Below are positions 31,075 to 40,210 of a stretch of DNA of 64,000 bases, piece after piece. Position 1 is the stretch's first letter. Each line of letters starts with the position of its first letter. Below the pieces are notes generated by a model, which had not been told where the DNA came from, searched no databases, and was given only the letters and a program-made list of their open reading frames with translations. Both the position numbers and the translations under genes were made by a program. Source of the stretch: CAZHTS01 sp964535315 (lineage in GTDB: Bacteria > Chloroflexota > Anaerolineae > Anaerolineales > Anaerolineaceae); NCBI GenBank assembly GCA_964535315.1, contig CAZHTS010000005.1, positions 36,967 through 100,966 of the forward strand, in the 5' to 3' direction.

Positions 31075-34000
31075 CTACGCTTTCGCCTCTCGCCAGACCT
31101 GTAACAGGGCACGATGCGAGGAAACCTTTTCCAGCCACTCTTCGCGTTCGTCAGCATCCATTTGTTCGGCCTGACGCAATACCTGGGCAACGGCGTTATG
31201 CAACACAGTCTGAGCGCGCCGGTCCTGGCAGATAACCAGCACCCGGTAACAAATTAACGCAACCCGGGCCGGGTCCAACGTAAAATCTAAAGTGTTGCCC
31301 TCGCTAAAACGCAAAACCTCGCTTGCCCAGGCCAGGGCCGCCAGCAGGTCACCGCGCACCAGGCTGATTTCGGCCATTTGCGCCATCACGGCGCTGGAAT
31401 GCGCCTCTTTGCCCAGCCCGCGCCACAGCGCCAGCGCCTGCAAACAGGCCGCCTCTGCTCCTGCCAGGTCGCCCAAATGCGTCAAAACCTGCGCCAGGTG
31501 CGCCTGGGCGTTCGCCATCACCGGCGTGGCATCCACCTGACGCGCAATTTGCCAGGCGCTGAGCCCACAGGTGTGAGCATCCCTCTCACGTTCCAGCGCC
31601 AGATACAGCATACTCTGTATGGAAAGCGTCAGACTCTCACCGCGCCGGTCGCCAATCTGCCGGTAGCCCTGCAAGGCAGCAGTCAGGTTCTTCTCTGCCA
31701 GCGCATACTCGCCAGCACGCAGCAATACCTCGCCCAGATTGGCGGATACATTTGCCGCCCCGTAGCGGTCGCCAATCTCGACAAACAACGTATACGTCTG
31801 GCCATAAAACTGGCGCGCCTCACGCAAATGCCCCTGGCGGAAATTGATCTCGGCCAGATTACCCAACGCCAGGCTCTCGATACGCCGGTCGCCGCAATAA
31901 CGCGCGACCAGCAAGGCCTGTTCGTAATAATCGTGAGCGGCCTCATAGGCGCCCTGCTCTAACGTTACCACCCCCAGATTGAGCAACGAATTACTCTCAC
32001 CGCGCCGGTCGGTCATCATTCGCACCATAGCAAGCGACTGTTCATAAAACGCCTGCGCCTGAGCATACGCTCCACGCAACAACTGCACGTTCCCCAAACC
32101 GCGCAGGCTGTCGGCTTCAACCGAAAGCAGTTGCACCATGCGCGCCAGGGCAAGCGACTGCTCAAAGCATTCGGCCGCCCGGCGATACTCGGCCAGGCGC
32201 CATAACGCCTGGCCGCACCATAAATAGGCATTGGCGCGAATCTCTACAGCGCCGCAGGTTTCTGCCAGTACAATCGACTGCTGCGAGGCCTGTACCGCCG
32301 CGGCGTAATTACCAATCAGCGCATTGTAGTTTGCCTGGCGTAACAAAACCAGCGCCTTATAGCGGCCCCCGCCCAACCGTTCCGCCAGTTCACCCAGGGT
32401 CTGCAAATCGGAAGCCTGGTTCTCGCGCTTACCCCGCATCTCGCACACGGATTCACGATCTAACAACAGATCAAAGCGTATTGCTTCGCTTTCGACCGGC
32501 AGCATGTCCAGAGCCCGCCCCAGTAAATCTTCGGCCACAGTATACAGACCGCGCCCCATCAAGAAGGGCTGCAAAGCGTGCAGACTGAGCGCAAAGGAGC
32601 GCCATTCTTCTGCTTCTATCCCGGCAAAGGCGCTCAACAGATTGTTCAATTCCAGATCGAGCCGCTCGAAATCACCGGCGTGCTCGTGCACATACCGGCA
32701 GAAATAGGCCGCAAAACGACGCTGCGCCGCTTGATACGTTCCATCCAGGGCGGCATAGTCGCGAATAGTCTGGTGAATGCTATAGCGCTCAAACCCGCCG
32801 TACTCCAACAAACCATGATCCGCCAGTTCGTCCAACACCGCTGCGTCAGAAGCAGTTGTTGCCAGCGCCGCCGCCTCTGAAAATGTATTGGGTTTGGGGG
32901 AGAACAACGCCAGATGACGCAAAGCCTGCCGCGCCTCCGGCGAAAGCGCCCGATCGCTCAAAGCGATCGCGGCCTGCAAAGATAACGGCTGCTCCACCGG
33001 CAATCCAGGATGCTGATCCAGCGGCGACTGCGGTTGCGCCAGACGTAGACGCATTTCGGCCGCCTGCAACTGCTCCAACGCCCGGCGAATACGCCGGTGA
33101 GAAACAGATTGTTCCTGCCAACGCCGCGCCAATAGTTCCTGACGTTGAAGATGGCGTCCCACCAGCATTAAAGCCAGCGGCAAGCCACCCACCGCCTGCA
33201 CCAGTTGCAAAGAAGCCTCCTGTTCGGCTGCCAGCACCTGCGGCACCAGCATAGACAACAAGTTCATGCTGTGATCCCCGTCTAACTCTGGCACGGGGGT
33301 CACATTTACGCCGGCAAAATCCACCGCCAGATTGGGCAGGCGGGTGGTAAGTACATGCACACAGCCCGCTCCCCCCACCTTCAAAGCCAGGGCATCCTCG
33401 ATGCGCCAGACATCATCCATCACCAGCAGCATCCGCCGCGAACCAATGACCTGATAAACGGCGCGGGCACGTTCAACCACGCTGGCGCAGCGCGCCACCT
33501 GGGCAGCAGGCATGCCGAGCGCCGCCGCCCACTGCCCCAGCCAGGCCAACACATCCACCTGCTGGCCTAGACCGGCCCACAATATACCATCCGGGAAACG
33601 GGATTGCAGTTCCTCATCGTGCGCCAGCGCCAACGCCAGCGCCGTCTTACCCACCCCCGGCAAACCGCATAGCGCCAGAACGCCGGTCTGCGCCAACAGT
33701 CGTCCTTTGATTTCGGCCAACAAATCATCCCGCCCTACAAGCACATGCCCACAAGGCGGCGCCAGAAAAGGCCGTCCCAGAACGGCTCCAATTTCCTCTT
33801 TGCTTGTTTGGGGTTCGCCCTCTGTATCGCCATACAGCGCCTCTTCCCACTGCCACAGCCGGTCGGCGACCAGTTGCAAAGCATGTTCCTGATCGTTATA
33901 ATACGTCCGCCGTGAGATGTGCAAGGTAGCCGCCACCCAATCCGGTGAACGAGCGTGGAGATATTGCCCGGTAATGATTAAATACGGGCGCCAGCGTTTT

Positions 34001-34254
34001 TCCTTTGCATCTACCATTTCCCCCGCCGGACGCAGCGATTCGATGGCCTTATGTAATACCTCACGCAATGCCAGCCCCAACCCGCCGGCTGTATCCGAAT
34101 AACCACTCAGTACGCGCTGCTGTTCTACAATGCGCAATTCAACCAGGGGAAGCTCACCCATCTGCCGGGCCGTGTTCCATACCCGCAAGGCGCGCCGGAT
34201 ATTCTCCGGTGTCAACCAATGTTGAATCTGTTCCTTCGGAAAGGGTGTAGCCAT
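31075..34254 (-). CDS. STAND NTPase with C-terminal TPR array (NB-ARC-like regulator)
   Basis: A 1059-residue signalling ATPase. Residues 1-150 form an N-terminal region that includes a possible helix-turn-helix (DWVAATLHISRRTYYNDQEH). A STAND NTPase follows with Walker A GLPGVGKTALALAL (about residues 197-210), Walker B RMLLVMDDVW and the GGLPLALMLVG motif. From about residue 500 there are at least ten TPR units rich in GDRRGES/GDRRIES and LxNLGxxxxxQG patterns. Such proteins oligomerise on ligand binding to the TPRs, as in MalT or GutR; AfsR-like and NLR-like names also apply. The output domain is not certain. It diverges from a secreted propeller lipoprotein across a gap with direct repeats. 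Confidence 0.88.
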   Translation of the reverse strand: MATPFPKEQIQHWLTPENIRRALRVWNTARQMGELPLVELRIVEQQRVLSGYSDTAGGLGLALREVLHKAIESLRPAGEMVDAKEKRWRPYLIITGQYLHARSPDWVAATLHISRRTYYNDQEHALQLVADRLWQWEEALYGDTEGEPQTSKEEIGAVLGRPFLAPPCGHVLVGRDDLLAEIKGRLLAQTGVLALCGLPGVGKTALALALAHDEELQSRFPDGILWAGLGQQVDVLAWLGQWAAALGMPAAQVARCASVVERARAVYQVIGSRRMLLVMDDVWRIEDALALKVGGAGCVHVLTTRLPNLAVDFAGVNVTPVPELDGDHSMNLLSMLVPQVLAAEQEASLQLVQAVGGLPLALMLVGRHLQRQELLARRWQEQSVSHRRIRRALEQLQAAEMRLRLAQPQSPLDQHPGLPVEQPLSLQAAIALSDRALSPEARQALRHLALFSPKPNTFSEAAALATTASDAAVLDELADHGLLEYGGFERYSIHQTIRDYAALDGTYQAAQRRFAAYFCRYVHEHAGDFERLDLELNNLLSAFAGIEAEEWRSFALSLHALQPFLMGRGLYTVAEDLLGRALDMLPVESEAIRFDLLLDRESVCEMRGKRENQASDLQTLGELAERLGGGRYKALVLLRQANYNALIGNYAAAVQASQQSIVLAETCGAVEIRANAYLWCGQALWRLAEYRRAAECFEQSLALARMVQLLSVEADSLRGLGNVQLLRGAYAQAQAFYEQSLAMVRMMTDRRGESNSLLNLGVVTLEQGAYEAAHDYYEQALLVARYCGDRRIESLALGNLAEINFRQGHLREARQFYGQTYTLFVEIGDRYGAANVSANLGEVLLRAGEYALAEKNLTAALQGYRQIGDRRGESLTLSIQSMLYLALERERDAHTCGLSAWQIARQVDATPVMANAQAHLAQVLTHLGDLAGAEAACLQALALWRGLGKEAHSSAVMAQMAEISLVRGDLLAALAWASEVLRFSEGNTLDFTLDPARVALICYRVLVICQDRRAQTVLHNAVAQVLRQAEQMDADEREEWLEKVSSHRALLQVWREAKA

Positions 34255-34297
34255 CTTGCTTTCTGCTTAAAGACTTTTCGTCCTTAACGTCAAAATA

Positions 34298-34316
34298 TGC
34301 ACTTTTTCTGCACTTT
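34298..34316. promoter_or_regulatory. Tandem TGCACTTT direct repeats, candidate operator
   Basis: TGCACTTT at 34298-34305 and again at 34309-34316, 11 bases apart (one helical turn), in the divergent gap between the STAND regulator and the lipoprotein. This spacing suits a dimeric or oligomeric regulator, but no protein is shown to bind it. Confidence 0.3.
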
Positions 34317-34390
34317 CTCGCCATGAATAGCCTTATCATACCCGTATTCCGTTGCTTTGTATATGATTCAACACAAAGGAGGTTTTTCTC

Positions 34391-35887
34391 ATGCATATTC
34401 ACCCCACAAAACGTCTCTGGATCGGTCTGGTAGGCCTGATGCTGATCGTGACTCAGCTGGCCTGCGCATCCTCCAGCAATGGGAAAAAGTCGAACAAACC
34501 GACCGATCAACCCACCATTGCTGTCTCCACAAAAGCAAGCGATAAGCCCGCCGTTGAACCCAGCGACACAGCCGAAGCAACCCAGCCCGCCACACAACCC
34601 GGGCAGTCGCCTGAAAATACAGCCGCCCCGGCAAAACCGCCCGCTGCCGGTGGAGCAGACATGGCCTGTGTGGGCTCGTTTGAATTCGGTATGGGCTGCC
34701 TGGACGCCAACGGTTGGTCCACTTACAACAAAGAGAACTCCAACCTGGGCGCCAATATGGTGCTGGATATGGCGCTTTGCCCCGATCAGCGCGTCCTTGT
34801 GGCCCACACTCTGGGTATCAGCGCCTTTGACGGCAAGGAGTGGAGTTCATACGACCAGGGCTGGGGCAGTGGTTCGGTCAACGCCGTTGCCTGCGACGCA
34901 CAGGGCGGCATCTGGGTGGCGCATTTCAAGGGCGTCAGCTATTACGACAACCAGAACTGGAAGACCTATCCGTCCGGCGAATTAGCCAGCGGCGATTCGG
35001 CCAATGATCTTGTCGAAGATGTGGAAGTGGCCCCCAACGGCACCGTCTGGGTCATGACCTCCAACAGCGTTGCTTCTTTCGATGGCGAAAAATGGAACGT
35101 CTTCCAACAGGGTCAGGGCTTTAAAAAGAAGTACTATTTCAGCAAACTGACCGTCGATGGGCAAAATGCTCCCTGGGTAGCCTATAGCGATGGCGTTGCC
35201 AGTTACGACGGCAAGAATTGGAAAGAGTACAAGAACAATAAGATGATCACCGTTGAAAGCCTGGCGGTAGACGCCCAGAACCGGGTGTGGGTGGGCACGT
35301 TCAGCAGCGGGATATTCATTCTGGACAAAGGCAAGTGGGTCAGCCACAATCGCAAGAGCGCAAAATTTGGCAGCGACCATATTTACACCATCTCCTTTGA
35401 CGCCGGCGGGCGGGCCTGGATCGGCAGCGAATACGGTCTGGTCGTCTTTGACGGCAAAGAATGGGCCACCTACCGCATGGATAACTCAGACCTGATTGAC
35501 AACAACGTGCGCCATCTGGTGGTGCTGGGCAACGGGCCGGCCCTGCCGGCCCCGGCCGAAAAACCGACCGGATCCATGTCGGGCAAACTGGTCACTCAGG
35601 ACGGCCAACCATTGACCGGATTGAATATCGAGGTTTGCGTAGAAGATCCCGGGATGTTCTACCAGAAAACCCCCTGCTCTGGACAGGCGCTGATAAAAGC
35701 TGCCAAAACTGACGAGGAGGGCAAATTCTCCATCACCGATTTACCGGCAGGGTTGTACGTTCTTACGGTGAACAACGGCAAAAACTGGACCATCCTCACC
35801 GCCGACATTGGCATTGGCTCAAAACGCATCCTGGTCGAACCCGGCAAGAACACCTACGTGGGCGAACTCAAAGCCAAAGACGAATAA
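34391..35887 (+). CDS. Lipoprotein with Reg_prop beta-propeller and carboxypeptidase-regulatory-like domain
   Basis: A 498-residue lipoprotein. The signal peptide ends in a lipobox (MLIVTQLACASS, with Cys as the lipidated residue), followed by a Pro/Thr/Ala-rich linker to about residue 90. Next come six or so two-component-regulator-propeller units with the pattern FDGKEWSSYDQG and WVGTFSSGIFILDKGKW. The last 110 residues form a carboxypeptidase-regulatory-like beta-sandwich (SGKLVTQDGQPLTGLNIEVC ... DLPAGLYVLTV). The ATG has AAAGGAGG. It probably displays a binding propeller outside the membrane. It diverges from the STAND regulator; a ligand or sensory relation is inferred only from adjacency. 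Confidence 0.85.
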   Translation: MHIHPTKRLWIGLVGLMLIVTQLACASSSNGKKSNKPTDQPTIAVSTKASDKPAVEPSDTAEATQPATQPGQSPENTAAPAKPPAAGGADMACVGSFEFGMGCLDANGWSTYNKENSNLGANMVLDMALCPDQRVLVAHTLGISAFDGKEWSSYDQGWGSGSVNAVACDAQGGIWVAHFKGVSYYDNQNWKTYPSGELASGDSANDLVEDVEVAPNGTVWVMTSNSVASFDGEKWNVFQQGQGFKKKYYFSKLTVDGQNAPWVAYSDGVASYDGKNWKEYKNNKMITVESLAVDAQNRVWVGTFSSGIFILDKGKWVSHNRKSAKFGSDHIYTISFDAGGRAWIGSEYGLVVFDGKEWATYRMDNSDLIDNNVRHLVVLGNGPALPAPAEKPTGSMSGKLVTQDGQPLTGLNIEVCVEDPGMFYQKTPCSGQALIKAAKTDEEGKFSITDLPAGLYVLTVNNGKNWTILTADIGIGSKRILVEPGKNTYVGELKAKDE

Positions 35888-35898
35888 CAGCGTTTGAC

Positions 35899-35929
35899 TT
35901 TCCCGCCCGGGTGTTGCCCGGGCGGGAAA
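35899..35929. terminator. Perfect 13-bp hairpin after the lipoprotein gene
   Basis: TTTCCCGCCCGGG (35899-35911), loop TGTTG, CCCGGGCGGGAAA (35917-35929), 11 bases past the lipoprotein stop. An A run rather than a T run follows on the plus strand. The minus strand has a T run before the stem, so the classical terminator shape is incomplete. Confidence 0.55.
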
Positions 35930-35949
35930 ACATATCCGGCAAAAAATCC

Positions 35950-36498
35950 ATGGACATCCCTCAATCCGACCAGAGCCGGCGCCCCCAGCCGGCGCTTCAC
36001 CGGCCAGGCCTGCCGGAGCGTTATCAACAGTTCGTCTTGCAGATATTGCAGCACCATCAGGAAGCGCTGCAAACGGCATTAAAGCTCATCGCCGCCGCAG
36101 AAAATGTTGAGACGCTGGAAATCGAACTGGCCTCTGGCGCATGGGCAGAGCGCACTCCGCTCGTCCTGCGCTACCGCCAGACCCTGAACGACGGCGCCAT
36201 CTCGTACGAACTTCACCCACTAGACACACTTACCCAGGAAATGAGCCGGGAGGATGCCTGCGCCCGCCAGGAATTCAACCGGGCAGGCGTCGAGATCGGC
36301 GAAATTGAGTTGCAAACCATGCTCAGCTGGTTGATCGCCGCCTGGCAACAGATTTGCCCGGCGCCGGCCAGGTTTCCTGCCTGGCTGTACATCCACAATG
36401 ATATCGAACGATACGATCTCAACCGGCAAATCTGGCAGGAACGTTTCCGCGACGGTTCAACAGGGTTTCTGCCAGATCAGCGAATAGCGCCACAATAG
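35950..36498 (+). CDS. Hypothetical protein
   Basis: About 182 residues, soluble, no signal peptide. The first 25 residues are polar and Pro/Arg-rich; the rest is predicted mostly helical (YQQFVLQILQHHQEALQTAL, then LSWLIAAWQQICPAPARF) with an acidic surface. I recognise no domain. ATG 35950 is chosen because the next upstream ATG (35911) lies inside the hairpin described above. The last 42 bases overlap the end of the convergent methyltransferase gene. Coding use resembles its neighbours, so it is probably real, but the support is modest. Confidence 0.55.
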   Translation: MDIPQSDQSRRPQPALHRPGLPERYQQFVLQILQHHQEALQTALKLIAAAENVETLEIELASGAWAERTPLVLRYRQTLNDGAISYELHPLDTLTQEMSREDACARQEFNRAGVEIGEIELQTMLSWLIAAWQQICPAPARFPAWLYIHNDIERYDLNRQIWQERFRDGSTGFLPDQRIAPQ

Positions 36499-37125
36499 AT
36501 GGCGGCGGATGGCTGCTCCCGGCAATACCCTCGAGCATGCCGCCCGAATTTCCTGTATACTGGCGTAATGATCGTGGCGGGCGTGTGCCGCCCAGGCCCG
36601 GCGCACTTCGGGGGCGTCCCGCAGGCGTCCCGTCTTCGCCAGGCGCAACACCGCCCCTACCGGCGCAGCCGCCAGGCCAAGAACGAAATCGTCCAGGCCG
36701 GCCGCCCGGTAAAGATCCAATACCAGCAAAACGCCGCCCGGCCGCAGCGCCCGCCGGAATAAATGCAGGGCCGTCTCCAGGGGCAGATGATGCAGCGTGG
36801 CAATCGAGGCGATGCAGTCATACGCATCCATTTCCAACCCGCCGGCCAATACATCCTGCACAACGTATGTCAGCTCAGGAAACCCGGTGGAACGCTGCTG
36901 CGCCACGGCGATCATCTCAGGGGAGAGATCGACCCCCATCACCTGGCGGCAGCGCCCGGCCAGAGCACGCGCAAACACCCCCGTGCCACACCCCACATCC
37001 AACGCCCGCTTACAACCGGCCGGCACATATCGTAGCAGCCATGAGTGATAATGACTGTTGTGATCCCAATCATCCACACTGAGCCGGGCAAGGCAGTCAA
37101 AATCTTGTCGAATTTGTTCGCTCAT
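36457..37125 (-). CDS. Class I SAM-dependent methyltransferase
   Basis: A 222-residue Rossmann-fold methyltransferase. Motif I is ALDVGCGTGVFARAL (residues about 41-55), followed by VMGVDLSPEMIAVAQ (acidic ribose-binding Asp), YDCIASIATLHHLP (motif II/III) and LRPGGVLLVLDLYR (motif post-II). The C-terminus (RHLLWRYSLIWQKP) is typical of Methyltransf_11-like small-molecule or ubiquinone-type enzymes. The substrate is not assignable. TAGAAT ends 6 bases before the ATG, so it may be transcribed on its own from a leaderless promoter. It also lies 23 bases after the zinc-ribbon propeller gene. Its last 42 bases overlap the end of the convergent hypothetical gene. Confidence 0.88.
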   Translation of the reverse strand: MSEQIRQDFDCLARLSVDDWDHNSHYHSWLLRYVPAGCKRALDVGCGTGVFARALAGRCRQVMGVDLSPEMIAVAQQRSTGFPELTYVVQDVLAGGLEMDAYDCIASIATLHHLPLETALHLFRRALRPGGVLLVLDLYRAAGLDDFVLGLAAAPVGAVLRLAKTGRLRDAPEVRRAWAAHARHDHYASIQEIRAACSRVLPGAAIRRHLLWRYSLIWQKPC

Positions 37126-37131
37126 GTCCCT

Positions 37132-37137
37132 ATTCTA
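37132..37137 (-). promoter_or_regulatory. -10 box of the methyltransferase (leaderless)
   Basis: TAGAAT on the minus strand, then AGGGAC, then the ATG at 37125. AGGGAC may instead act as a weak ribosome-binding site if the gene is read from the upstream transcript. Confidence 0.35.
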
Positions 37138-37148
37138 CCGCGGACGCT

Positions 37149-38546
37149 TTATTTTCCCGGCAACTTATATTGATACAGCCTCTCCGTGTTCGAAACGGCA
37201 TACAGGTTGTTTTGATCGTCAACCGCCATACCAAACACCACCCCAGGGACATCCAGCAACGCCAGATAACGGCCGTCTGGATCAAAAACCTGGATACCCT
37301 TGAAATCGCTGACATAGATCCGCCCCTGGCCATCCACAACCACCTCGCTCGGGGCGCGGAGTTGTCCTGCCTGATCGCCGGCAGAGCCAAAGCGGTTGAT
37401 ATATTTTCCCGTCGGGGCAAAATGAAAAATCGCATTGTTGAACGAAGCCAGAATATACAAATCGCCCTTTCCGCCCACCGCCAGCCGGGCGTTTAACTCC
37501 GAATCCCCGGTAACCGAGCTGACCGCATCCGGAATGGCCTGTCCAATCTTGCCGTTGGTATCCAGACGTAGCAACGTCTCACCATCCACGACCGTCACAA
37601 GACTGCCATCCGCCGCAATCGCCAGGTCTTCGTACGCCGAATACTTACCCTTCAACGTCCACTTTCCCAGCGCCTTGTTACTGCCGGTTGCATAGCGATA
37701 AATATCACCACCAGCAATCACATACAACACCCCCTTACGATCCACAGCAATGGAGCGAATGATCGTCCTGGAATCCCCCACCATCCACTGGCTGAGGAAT
37801 TTACCGGCCGCATCAAACACCTGGACTCGCCCGCCAGTATATTCAGCCACGTAAATCTTTCCCTGGGCATCAACTGCCACATGGCGTGCATCACCAAACA
37901 ACCCTGCACCGCTCCCCTTCCCGCCAAACTGCAACACCAACGGAGCAAAAGGCACCACCGTAGGCGTATCCACGAGGACAGCGGCAGCAGGCACGTTGGT
38001 CGCCGGCAGCAACGTCCTCCGGTAAAGATTTTCGTCGAGCGCCGTGGTGGTCTGGCGTAACAGGTAAAAAGCAAACGCACCGGCAGCCGCCAGCACACAC
38101 AACAACAGTAACAACGTAATGGAGAGCGCTGAAAAACCTCGCCTGACCACCGCCTTACCGTCCACCCCCTCAAAGGTCACCTGCACCGGAGCGCCCGGGG
38201 TGTAAACATCCAGGCGAGAGGGATTGCCCATCATCACGGCTTCTCCACGCTCCAGCCGTTCAACCGCGTCTTTGGCTTCCTTGAGCCCTACACCGGCCAG
38301 TTCGCGGTAGCGGCGAATCGCTTCAATCTTCTGCCCGGAACGGATCAGGCGCCCGATCTCGGCCAGTTCTTCCATGTTCTCCCACCCGCCGTTTAGAATG
38401 GCTGCGCCGTTGGCGCTGACCGTTGAACGGAGCGTCTCGGGGACGATAACCGATGTGGAACAAAACGGGCAGCGTATGGTGGGCGAACCACCATCCTCAT
38501 AATCCAGAGGGGCGCCACAGCTGGGGCATTGAAATGACTGCGACAT
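37149..38546 (-). CDS. Zinc-ribbon / L7L12-like / transmembrane / NHL-propeller fusion protein
   Basis: A 465-residue membrane protein with an unusual domain order. The cytoplasmic N-terminus has a zinc ribbon (CPSCG ... CPFC, residues about 8-29). Next is a helix pair resembling the ribosomal L7/L12 C-terminal domain (YRELAGVGLKEAKDAVERLE, residues about 80-100). One transmembrane helix (LSITLLLLLCVLAAAGAFAF) follows, then an extracytoplasmic six-bladed NHL-type propeller (DAQGKIYVAEYTGGRVQVFD, VDGQGRIYVSDFKGIQVF). GAGG precedes the ATG. The topology suggests a sensor linking an outside binding propeller to a cytoplasmic contact domain. No partner is known. Confidence 0.85.
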   Translation of the reverse strand: MSQSFQCPSCGAPLDYEDGGSPTIRCPFCSTSVIVPETLRSTVSANGAAILNGGWENMEELAEIGRLIRSGQKIEAIRRYRELAGVGLKEAKDAVERLERGEAVMMGNPSRLDVYTPGAPVQVTFEGVDGKAVVRRGFSALSITLLLLLCVLAAAGAFAFYLLRQTTTALDENLYRRTLLPATNVPAAAVLVDTPTVVPFAPLVLQFGGKGSGAGLFGDARHVAVDAQGKIYVAEYTGGRVQVFDAAGKFLSQWMVGDSRTIIRSIAVDRKGVLYVIAGGDIYRYATGSNKALGKWTLKGKYSAYEDLAIAADGSLVTVVDGETLLRLDTNGKIGQAIPDAVSSVTGDSELNARLAVGGKGDLYILASFNNAIFHFAPTGKYINRFGSAGDQAGQLRAPSEVVVDGQGRIYVSDFKGIQVFDPDGRYLALLDVPGVVFGMAVDDQNNLYAVSNTERLYQYKLPGK

Positions 38547-38573
38547 GTCCTACCTCACCGCAATACAAAATAG

Positions 38574-38579
38574 ATTATA
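38574..38579 (-). promoter_or_regulatory. -10 box of the zinc-ribbon/propeller gene
   Basis: TATAAT on the minus strand, 27 bases before the ATG at 38546, within an A/T-rich stretch (38560-38640). This gene keeps a short leader with a GAGG ribosome-binding site. Confidence 0.4.
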
Positions 38580-38686
38580 TCTATCAATAATAACTCATTT
38601 TTACCCAAAAGTCAGCAGGCGATTGTTTTTCTGCACCACTTTTTTTATCCTGTCTAGACCGCTCCCAGGAGTCCTCAAAAGCCGGG

Positions 38687-38692
38687 TATAAT
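38687..38692 (+). promoter_or_regulatory. -10 box of guaB
   Basis: TATAAT 27 bases before the TTG start codon at 38720. No -35 consensus is evident at the expected distance. Confidence 0.4.
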
Positions 38693-38719
38693 CACGCCAT
38701 CATCCGTTGGAAAGGATAT

Positions 38720-40210
38720 TTGGCCCGTATGAACGAAGATTTGTTTCGATCGAGCGAAGCATTGACTTTTGACGATGTGCTGGTCGTCCCCGGCTACAGC
38801 GAGGTGCTCCCCAGCCAGACCGACATCACCGTGCAATTGACAGCCGAGATCAAACTCAACATTCCCCTGCTCTCCGCCGCCATGGACACCGTCACCGAAG
38901 CGCGCCTGGCAATTGCCCTGGGACGCGAAGGCGGATTGGGCATCATTCACCGCAATCTTTCGCCCCAAGACCAGGCAGCTGAAGTCGACAAGGTCAAACG
39001 TTCGCAATCCGGCATGATCGTCGAACCCATCACCCTGGCGCCCGACGCCAGCCTGCGCCAGGCAGAAGCGATCATGTCCATGTATCACATCAGCGGCGTG
39101 CCCATTACCGATCAAGCCGGCCATCTGCAAGGCATTTTAACCAATCGCGATATCCGTTTTGTAGAAGCAAGCGACTACGATTTGCCCGTCAGCCAGTTCA
39201 TGACCTCCCAACCGCTGGTGACTGCGCCAGTAGGCATCTCGCTGGACGATGCCAAGCGCCTGCTGCAAAAGCACCGCATCGAAAAACTGCCGTTGACAGA
39301 CGAAAATGGCATCCTCAAGGGCCTGCTGACCGTCAAGGACATTCAAAAGGCGCGTGAATTCCCGCAGGCCACCCACGACAGCCAGGGCCGCCTGCTGGTT
39401 GGCGCCGCGGTTGGTGTGGGCGCCGACCTGGAAGAGCGCGTTCAGGCGTTGACCGCCAAAGGGGTGGACGTGGTTGCAGTGGATACTGCCCACGGCCATT
39501 CGGCTGGCGTCATCCGCGCCGTGCAGCGCATTCGCGCCGGCTGGCCCAACCTGCCCATCCTGGCCGGCAACGTCGTCACCGCCGAAGGGGTCGAGGCGTT
39601 GGCCAAAGCCGGCGCCAGCGGCATTAAGGTGGGCGTCGGGGCCGGCTCCATCTGCACCACGCGCGTCATCTCGGGCGCGGGCATGCCGCAAGTCACCGCC
39701 GTGCACGAATGCGCCCAGGCGGCGCGCCGCTTTAACCTGCCCATCATCGCCGATGGCGGGGTCAAATACTCAGGCGACATCGTCAAGGCCATCGTGGCCG
39801 GCGCGGACGCCGTCATGCTGGGCAGCCTGCTGGCCGGTCTGGACGAATCGCCCGGCGAGGTGGTGTTGTACGAAGGGCGCCGCTTCAAAGAATATCGCGG
39901 CATGGGCAGTCTGGGAGCCATGCAAGGCTACGGCCGCGACCGTTACGCCACAGGCCAGGGCGGCAACAACGGCAAGCTCGTACCGGAAGGCATTGAGGGG
40001 CGCGTGCCCTACAAAGGCCCCTTGCATGAATACGTCTACCAGTTGGTCGGTGGGCTGCGCTCTGGAATGGGCTACGCCGGCGCGGCTGACCTGAACGATC
40101 TGCGTCAAAACACCCGGCTGGTGCGCATCACCAACGCCGGTTTAATCGAGAGCCACCCGCACGATGTAATCATTACCAAAGAGGCGCCTAACTATCAGGC
40201 CAATCAATAA
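38720..40210 (+). CDS. guaB: Inosine-5'-monophosphate dehydrogenase
   Basis: Catalyses IMP + NAD+ to XMP, the committing step of GMP synthesis. Length 496 residues. The TIM barrel is interrupted by two CBS domains (about residues 100-225). Key motifs are LTFDDVLVVPGYSEVLP, the catalytic loop GVGAGSICTTRVISGAGMPQ with the nucleophilic Cys, DGGVKYSGDIVKAI, and the flap RGMGSLGAMQGYGRDRY. The start is taken as TTG 38720 because AAAGGA lies at the right distance; ATG 38729 is the alternative. The metallophosphoesterase starts at the next base after its stop, so the two are co-transcribed. Confidence 0.96.
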   Translation: MARMNEDLFRSSEALTFDDVLVVPGYSEVLPSQTDITVQLTAEIKLNIPLLSAAMDTVTEARLAIALGREGGLGIIHRNLSPQDQAAEVDKVKRSQSGMIVEPITLAPDASLRQAEAIMSMYHISGVPITDQAGHLQGILTNRDIRFVEASDYDLPVSQFMTSQPLVTAPVGISLDDAKRLLQKHRIEKLPLTDENGILKGLLTVKDIQKAREFPQATHDSQGRLLVGAAVGVGADLEERVQALTAKGVDVVAVDTAHGHSAGVIRAVQRIRAGWPNLPILAGNVVTAEGVEALAKAGASGIKVGVGAGSICTTRVISGAGMPQVTAVHECAQAARRFNLPIIADGGVKYSGDIVKAIVAGADAVMLGSLLAGLDESPGEVVLYEGRRFKEYRGMGSLGAMQGYGRDRYATGQGGNNGKLVPEGIEGRVPYKGPLHEYVYQLVGGLRSGMGYAGAADLNDLRQNTRLVRITNAGLIESHPHDVIITKEAPNYQANQ

